The translations under genes were made by a program, and so were the position numbers. Shown here in pieces: positions 23,131 to 26,167 of a stretch of 26,167 nt of DNA; position 1 is the first letter of the stretch; every line of letters starts with the position of its first letter. Below the pieces are notes generated by a model that saw only the letters and a program-made list of their open reading frames with translations, had not been told where the DNA came from and made no database searches. Origin of the DNA: Porphyromonadaceae bacterium (lineage in GTDB: Bacteria > Bacteroidota > Bacteroidia > Bacteroidales > Dysgonomonadaceae); contig JALHIE010000085.1 in the NCBI GenBank assembly GCA_022840285.1, positions 1-26,167 on the forward strand, in the 5' to 3' direction.

Positions 23131-23727
23131 ATGCAAACAACCCATCTATTGAAGCAGATCAGTTTCATAAAAGAGATTGACCGATTAAAATACATTCAAC
23201 GCAAAACGAAACTGTTCAACAGCAACAGGCATGAAAACGATGCCGAACACAGCTGGCACCTGGCCATGATGGCGCTTGTCCTGGCAGAACATTCCGACAA
23301 ACCGGTTGATATGCTGAAAGTCCTGAAAATGGTGTTGATTCACGATATCGTGGAAATTGACGCAGGCGACACATTCATTTATGACACATCTAAAAATCAC
23401 ACCAATACACGGGAGGAGCTGGCTGCCGCCAAACGCATCTTCGGCCTGTTACCGGAAAAACAAGCCGAAGAATTTGTAGAAATCTGGAAAGAATTCGAAG
23501 CAGGAACCAGTGATGAAGCAAAGTTTGCCAGATCGATGGACCGGCTCGAACCCCTGCTGCAAAACATCTCCAACAAGGGCGGAACTTGGGCGGAGTTCAA
23601 TGTGGATTACCGGAAAGTGTACGACAAGAAAAAAGCCATTAAAGAGGGATCCACCACCCTCTGGAACTATGCGGAGAACTTGATAAACGACAGTGTAAAA
23701 GAAGGTATTCTTAAAAAAACTCCCTAA
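23131..23727 (+). CDS. HD domain hydrolase (YfbR-like)
   Basis: A 198-residue HD-superfamily phosphohydrolase like YfbR 5'-deoxynucleotidase. The metal-binding residues are His34 (NRHENDAEHSWH), His40 as the second His of that block, and the HD pair His71-Asp72 (VLIHDIVEIDAGD), with Asp132 of the family pattern in ARSMDRLEPLL. The start is ATG 23131 (MQTTHLLKQISFIKEIDRLK) because family members begin about there. The longer frame from 22990 adds an unrelated acyltransferase start and is not the true N-terminus. It is convergent with the S9 peptidase remnant. Confidence 0.87.
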   Translation: MQTTHLLKQISFIKEIDRLKYIQRKTKLFNSNRHENDAEHSWHLAMMALVLAEHSDKPVDMLKVLKMVLIHDIVEIDAGDTFIYDTSKNHTNTREELAAAKRIFGLLPEKQAEEFVEIWKEFEAGTSDEAKFARSMDRLEPLLQNISNKGGTWAEFNVDYRKVYDKKKAIKEGSTTLWNYAENLINDSVKEGILKKTP

Positions 23728-23734
23728 AAGAGCA

Positions 23735-23830
23735 TGAACCTCAACCCAATATTTCACTTTCTGGTCCACTTTCAGGCCGACAACAACCGAAACCGGTTCA
23801 ACGGCTTCCTGAACAGAGCAACACGTTAAA
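23735..23830 (+). pseudogene. Possible DUF2461-like N-terminal remnant
   Basis: A 31-codon frame, MNLNPIFHFLVHFQADNNRN then RFNGFLNRATR and a stop. FHFLxxxQADNNRxxF resembles the opening of DUF2461 proteins (FLxxLxxNNNREWF). The rest is missing and the S9 remnant begins 4 bases later on the other strand. The match is short, so this is tentative. Confidence 0.25.
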
Positions 23831-23834
23831 AGCC

Positions 23835-24026
23835 TCACCTCAAATACCTGGCCAGAAATCCCATCATCGTGCCGTAAAAATCCATCCGGTTCTCCTCACG
23901 GTAGAACCCGTGTCCCTCATTATATTTCACCATATAGGGAACGTAGAGCCCTTTGTCCCGCAACGCAGCAACAATCTGGTCGGATTCATTGATGTTCACT
24001 CTCGGATCATTCGCACCCTGCACCAC
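23835..24026 (-). pseudogene. S9 peptidase remnant, C-terminal fragment
   Basis: The end of a prolyl oligopeptidase (S9) domain: VVQGANDPRVNINESDQIVA with the catalytic Asp, then YMVKYNEGHGFYREENRMDF with the catalytic His, ending FLARYLR. It continues the middle fragment after a one-base insertion: the DNA reads GATAAGGATCACC (minus strand), where GATAAGATCACC would restore TDKITRPVF. The extra G is at the CC pair near 24044-24045. Confidence 0.85.
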
Positions 24027-24285
24027 AAAAACCGGCCGGGTGATCCTTATCGGTTTGATAAACCGGCGACACCTCCCGCGCTATCTTTGTTTCTTCGGGA
24101 TTATCCAGATCGTACCAAATTTCTTTGGCCATCTCTGTAAGCGGTTTCCAGTACTCGGGAAAAGAGGCAAAAAAAGTCTCGATATTGGAAATTCCAACGT
24201 AATCCACACCACAAGCATACAGCTCGGGAGCCTTAACCAATCCCATCAAGGTGGCGTAACCGCCGTGGCTACCTCCGTAAATGGC
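24007..24285 (-). pseudogene. S9 peptidase remnant, middle fragment with nucleophile
   Basis: In-frame codons run from AIYGGSHGGYATLMGLVKAP, where the Ser of GGSHGGY is the nucleophile, through YACGVDYVGISNIETFFASF and EYWKPL to EVSPVYQTDK. A one-base insertion then changes the frame. The upstream end joins the preceding fragment out of frame. Confidence 0.85.
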
Positions 24286-25174
24286 CGATCACATGCTTCA
24301 CGCCATCCTCCACATCGTCCATCACCTTCCGGCCGATTTGCTTGAAGCCGTTACGCAGAAATTCCTTCCCGTATCCGCCCGATATTCGGAAATTAACCTG
24401 CAACGTGGCATACCCACGACTGGCAAAAAGCTGGGCCTCCGGATTAAAGCCCCACGAATCACGGACTCCCTGCGGACCGCCATGCGGATTCACTACCAAA
24501 GGGACTTTTTCTCCTTCCAGCGCTGCCTTCGGCAAGGTAATGTATCCGTGTAACGTAAGTCCGTCACGGCTTTTAAAAGTGATCGGCTTCATTTCCGCCA
24601 TATCATCGGCGTCGAGCTGGGGCATCAGGTCGTACAGCACAATTTCCGTTTTGTCGGAATCAAGGTTTGTCATCACGTACGCGTCATCCGGATGATCACT
24701 CGCATAATTAAAGCTCATGATCCCGAAAGTGTCGTCCCACCTCATTTCCTTCAGCAAAGTAAACTTCACCATTTTGGTATAGCCGCGCAAGTTACCGTCT
24801 TTATCAAAATCATATCCCTGAATGGGATTGGCCGGATCGTCATTCTCAAAAAGCTTCTCCAGGACTCCGGTATTTACATTTAATTTGTAGGGCTCGAAGA
24901 TTTGCTTGTTGTCTTTGTTCATCGAGATGATGATGTAATCTTTCTGGTCTTTCAATTCATTCAACATCATCGCTCTTACCCCTTCAAAAGGAGTCAGGTC
25001 CATCAGGTTACCGCCATCGGTATTTGCCGCATAAATGTGGTAGTTCTCGTTGCCGCCCTTATCCATGACAAATATCAACCGGCTGTTGTTTACCCACCCG
25101 TAACCTTTAACCGGTTCCTCTTTCTCTTCAATGGCGCGGGTGACCTTGCCGGTAGCGATCTCTTTTATATACAC
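24269..25174 (-). pseudogene. S9 peptidase remnant, N-terminal fragment
   Basis: This is the beta-propeller and the start of the hydrolase domain of an exported S9 peptidase. It has IATGKVTRAIEEKEEPVKGY, WGFNPEAQLFASRGYATLQV and NFRISGGYGKEFLRNGFKQI. Relatives carry a signal peptide and about 100 residues before VKEIATGKVT; these are missing, so the frame begins with a GTG 4 bases after the TolC stop. Two internal blocks also seem absent in frame: about 20 residues between YTKMV and KFTLLKEM (near 24766), and about 95 between IVLYDL and MPQLDADDM (near 24626). The fragment ends VKHVIGHLRR where relatives have a further 10-15 residues before AIYGGS. Confidence 0.85.
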
Positions 25175-25177
25175 GTA

Positions 25178-26167
25178 TTATAGTTCCACAGCGGACAATT
25201 CCGCCAAAGCCAGCTCGTAATCGCGTTCAACCTCCAACGCCTGTATAACGGCATCGTAATAATACCCGATCTCCAGCAGGTAATCCAGCAAGGAGATTTC
25301 TCCGCTGTCCAGCGCTTTTTTCAGGAGCGCGTCGTTTCTGTTCTCCGTTATCGCCAGGCGAAGCTCCAACGCGTTTTGCCGCAATATCGATGCCTTGTGG
25401 TAAAGGCCCTGCAGCCGGTTGTAAAACTGCAGCCGGCTATCTTCCAAGGCCGTTTCCGAAGCTTTTACCCGGGCTTGCGCGTGCCGTTGCCTGTTCTTGT
25501 TCTCCCAGAGCGGGATGGAGACACCCAGTGTAATACCCTGGAATTGTTCCCCAACCACTTTTTCGCTCATATACCCGGTCGTGAACTTAGGTAACGACAA
25601 GGCACGGTTCAGTTTTACCTGTTCCTTGCCTATGTTGACTTCTCCCTTTACGTATTGCAATACGGGATTCTTCGCTTCCGCCTCCGAATACCATGCTTCG
25701 AAATCTGCAGGAAGTGCCGGCGGAGTGAACTCATCCTGCGCAAGAAAGATCTCCTTTCCTCCATTCATTCTTTTCAGTTCGGCCAACAAAGCCGCCTGTT
25801 CAGCCTCAACTTTTGCCCGTTCAGTTTGTATGGCTGCCAGGTTCAGTCTGGCCTTATTGTACTCGAGAATATCCGCATCTCCCTTGTCTAACCTGATCCG
25901 GTAGGTGTCCGCAATCCTTTGTGCATTTTCCAGGCGTACCCCATACTCTTTTACCAGGGCGTTGTAATGCGCCAGCTCAATACAGGTTTGCTTGGCCTGA
26001 AGAAGCAGGCGGGTCCGCTCTGCCTTGTATACAAGCCCGGCATTCGCACTTTGCAGGTCGGCAATGTTTCTGCGGTGACCGTAAGCCGTTGGAAAATCGA
26101 AAGACTGCGTAACCGCAAAATCAGTGCGACGGCCAATAGCCGCAGGATTTCCCCAAAGGTAATTGAA
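25178..26167 (-). CDS. TolC/CusC-like outer membrane efflux protein (partial)
   Basis: This is an outer membrane factor of the TolC family, the channel of tripartite efflux pumps. The frame is open from the window edge (FNYLWGNPAAIGRR) to the stop at 25178, 329 residues plus stop, so the N-terminal part with the signal peptide is outside the window. Long helices with the repeat pattern are visible: TYRIRLDKGDADILEYNKAR, and later LDSGEISLLDYLLEIGYYYD and RDYELALAEL. The mid-beta stretch TGYMSEKVVGEQFQGITLGV and SIPLWENKNRQ fits the barrel of heavy-metal efflux CusC/CzcC types. It is followed 4 bases later by the decayed S9 gene. Confidence 0.9.
   Translation of the reverse strand, partial: FNYLWGNPAAIGRRTDFAVTQSFDFPTAYGHRRNIADLQSANAGLVYKAERTRLLLQAKQTCIELAHYNALVKEYGVRLENAQRIADTYRIRLDKGDADILEYNKARLNLAAIQTERAKVEAEQAALLAELKRMNGGKEIFLAQDEFTPPALPADFEAWYSEAEAKNPVLQYVKGEVNIGKEQVKLNRALSLPKFTTGYMSEKVVGEQFQGITLGVSIPLWENKNRQRHAQARVKASETALEDSRLQFYNRLQGLYHKASILRQNALELRLAITENRNDALLKKALDSGEISLLDYLLEIGYYYDAVIQALEVERDYELALAELSAVEL

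Noticed and set aside
23449..23838. Minus-strand frame of 129 codons opposite the HD gene
   Set aside because: Shadow of the HD hydrolase, which has a full set of metal-binding residues on the plus strand.

Overview
The window reads as chromosomal DNA from a Bacteroidota species, most likely order Bacteroidales (a Dysgonomonadaceae/Porphyromonadaceae-like anaerobe). This is inferred from gene content: an RprX/RprY two-component pair, a Bacteroidetes-type oxaloacetate decarboxylase cluster with an OadA of the biotin-domain-fused kind, a DUF2027-Smr protein, an rpsP with a long charged tail, and many promoter -7 boxes of the form TAnnTTTG with few Shine-Dalgarno sites. No phage, insertion sequence, CRISPR array or rRNA was seen.

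Layout. 1-2.7 kb (minus): oadG-oadA-(biotin domain)-oadB of a sodium-pumping decarboxylase. 3.0-4.2 kb (minus): queA. 4.4-7.2 kb (plus): Smr protein, LEA-like lipoprotein, argR and uridine kinase. 7.2-11.1 kb (minus): an envelope-glycan module of GT2 polyprenyl-phosphate glycosyltransferase, tandem LAB_N membrane protein, ArnT-like GT-C transferase and UDP-glucuronate-type epimerase. 11.2-13.6 kb (minus): SH3 protein, BON lipoprotein, exported MsrB-MsrA fusion and a small HExxH-type membrane protein. 13.7-19.6 kb (plus): ahcY, tRNA-Lys, rpsP, a CDP-alcohol phosphatidyltransferase and rprXY. 19.6-23.7 kb (plus): yicC-gmk, an alpha/beta hydrolase, an SBF-type transporter and an HD hydrolase. 23.8-26.2 kb (minus): a decayed S9 peptidase and a TolC-family outer membrane protein that runs off the window.

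The most striking property is a set of gene breaks, mostly deletions inside or between genes. The biotin carrier domain is out of frame with OadA, and OadA has lost its start codon where it meets OadG. The epimerase lacks about 18 residues and changes frame. Uridine kinase has lost its stop and reads into the convergent epimerase. The ArnT-like protein appears to lack a four-residue acidic motif. An acyltransferase is reduced to 33 codons in frame with the HD gene. The S9 peptidase has lost its N-terminus and several internal blocks. Core genes (gmk, rpsP, ahcY, yicC, rprXY, most of queA) look intact. Either this lineage is losing accessory genes by deletion, or the assembly dropped segments; raw reads would decide.

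No clearly new defence or mobile system is visible. The best functional candidate for an under-described system is the four-gene glycan module at 7.2-11.1 kb, which looks like an Arn-like lipid-linked sugar transfer pathway but is itself damaged at two points.
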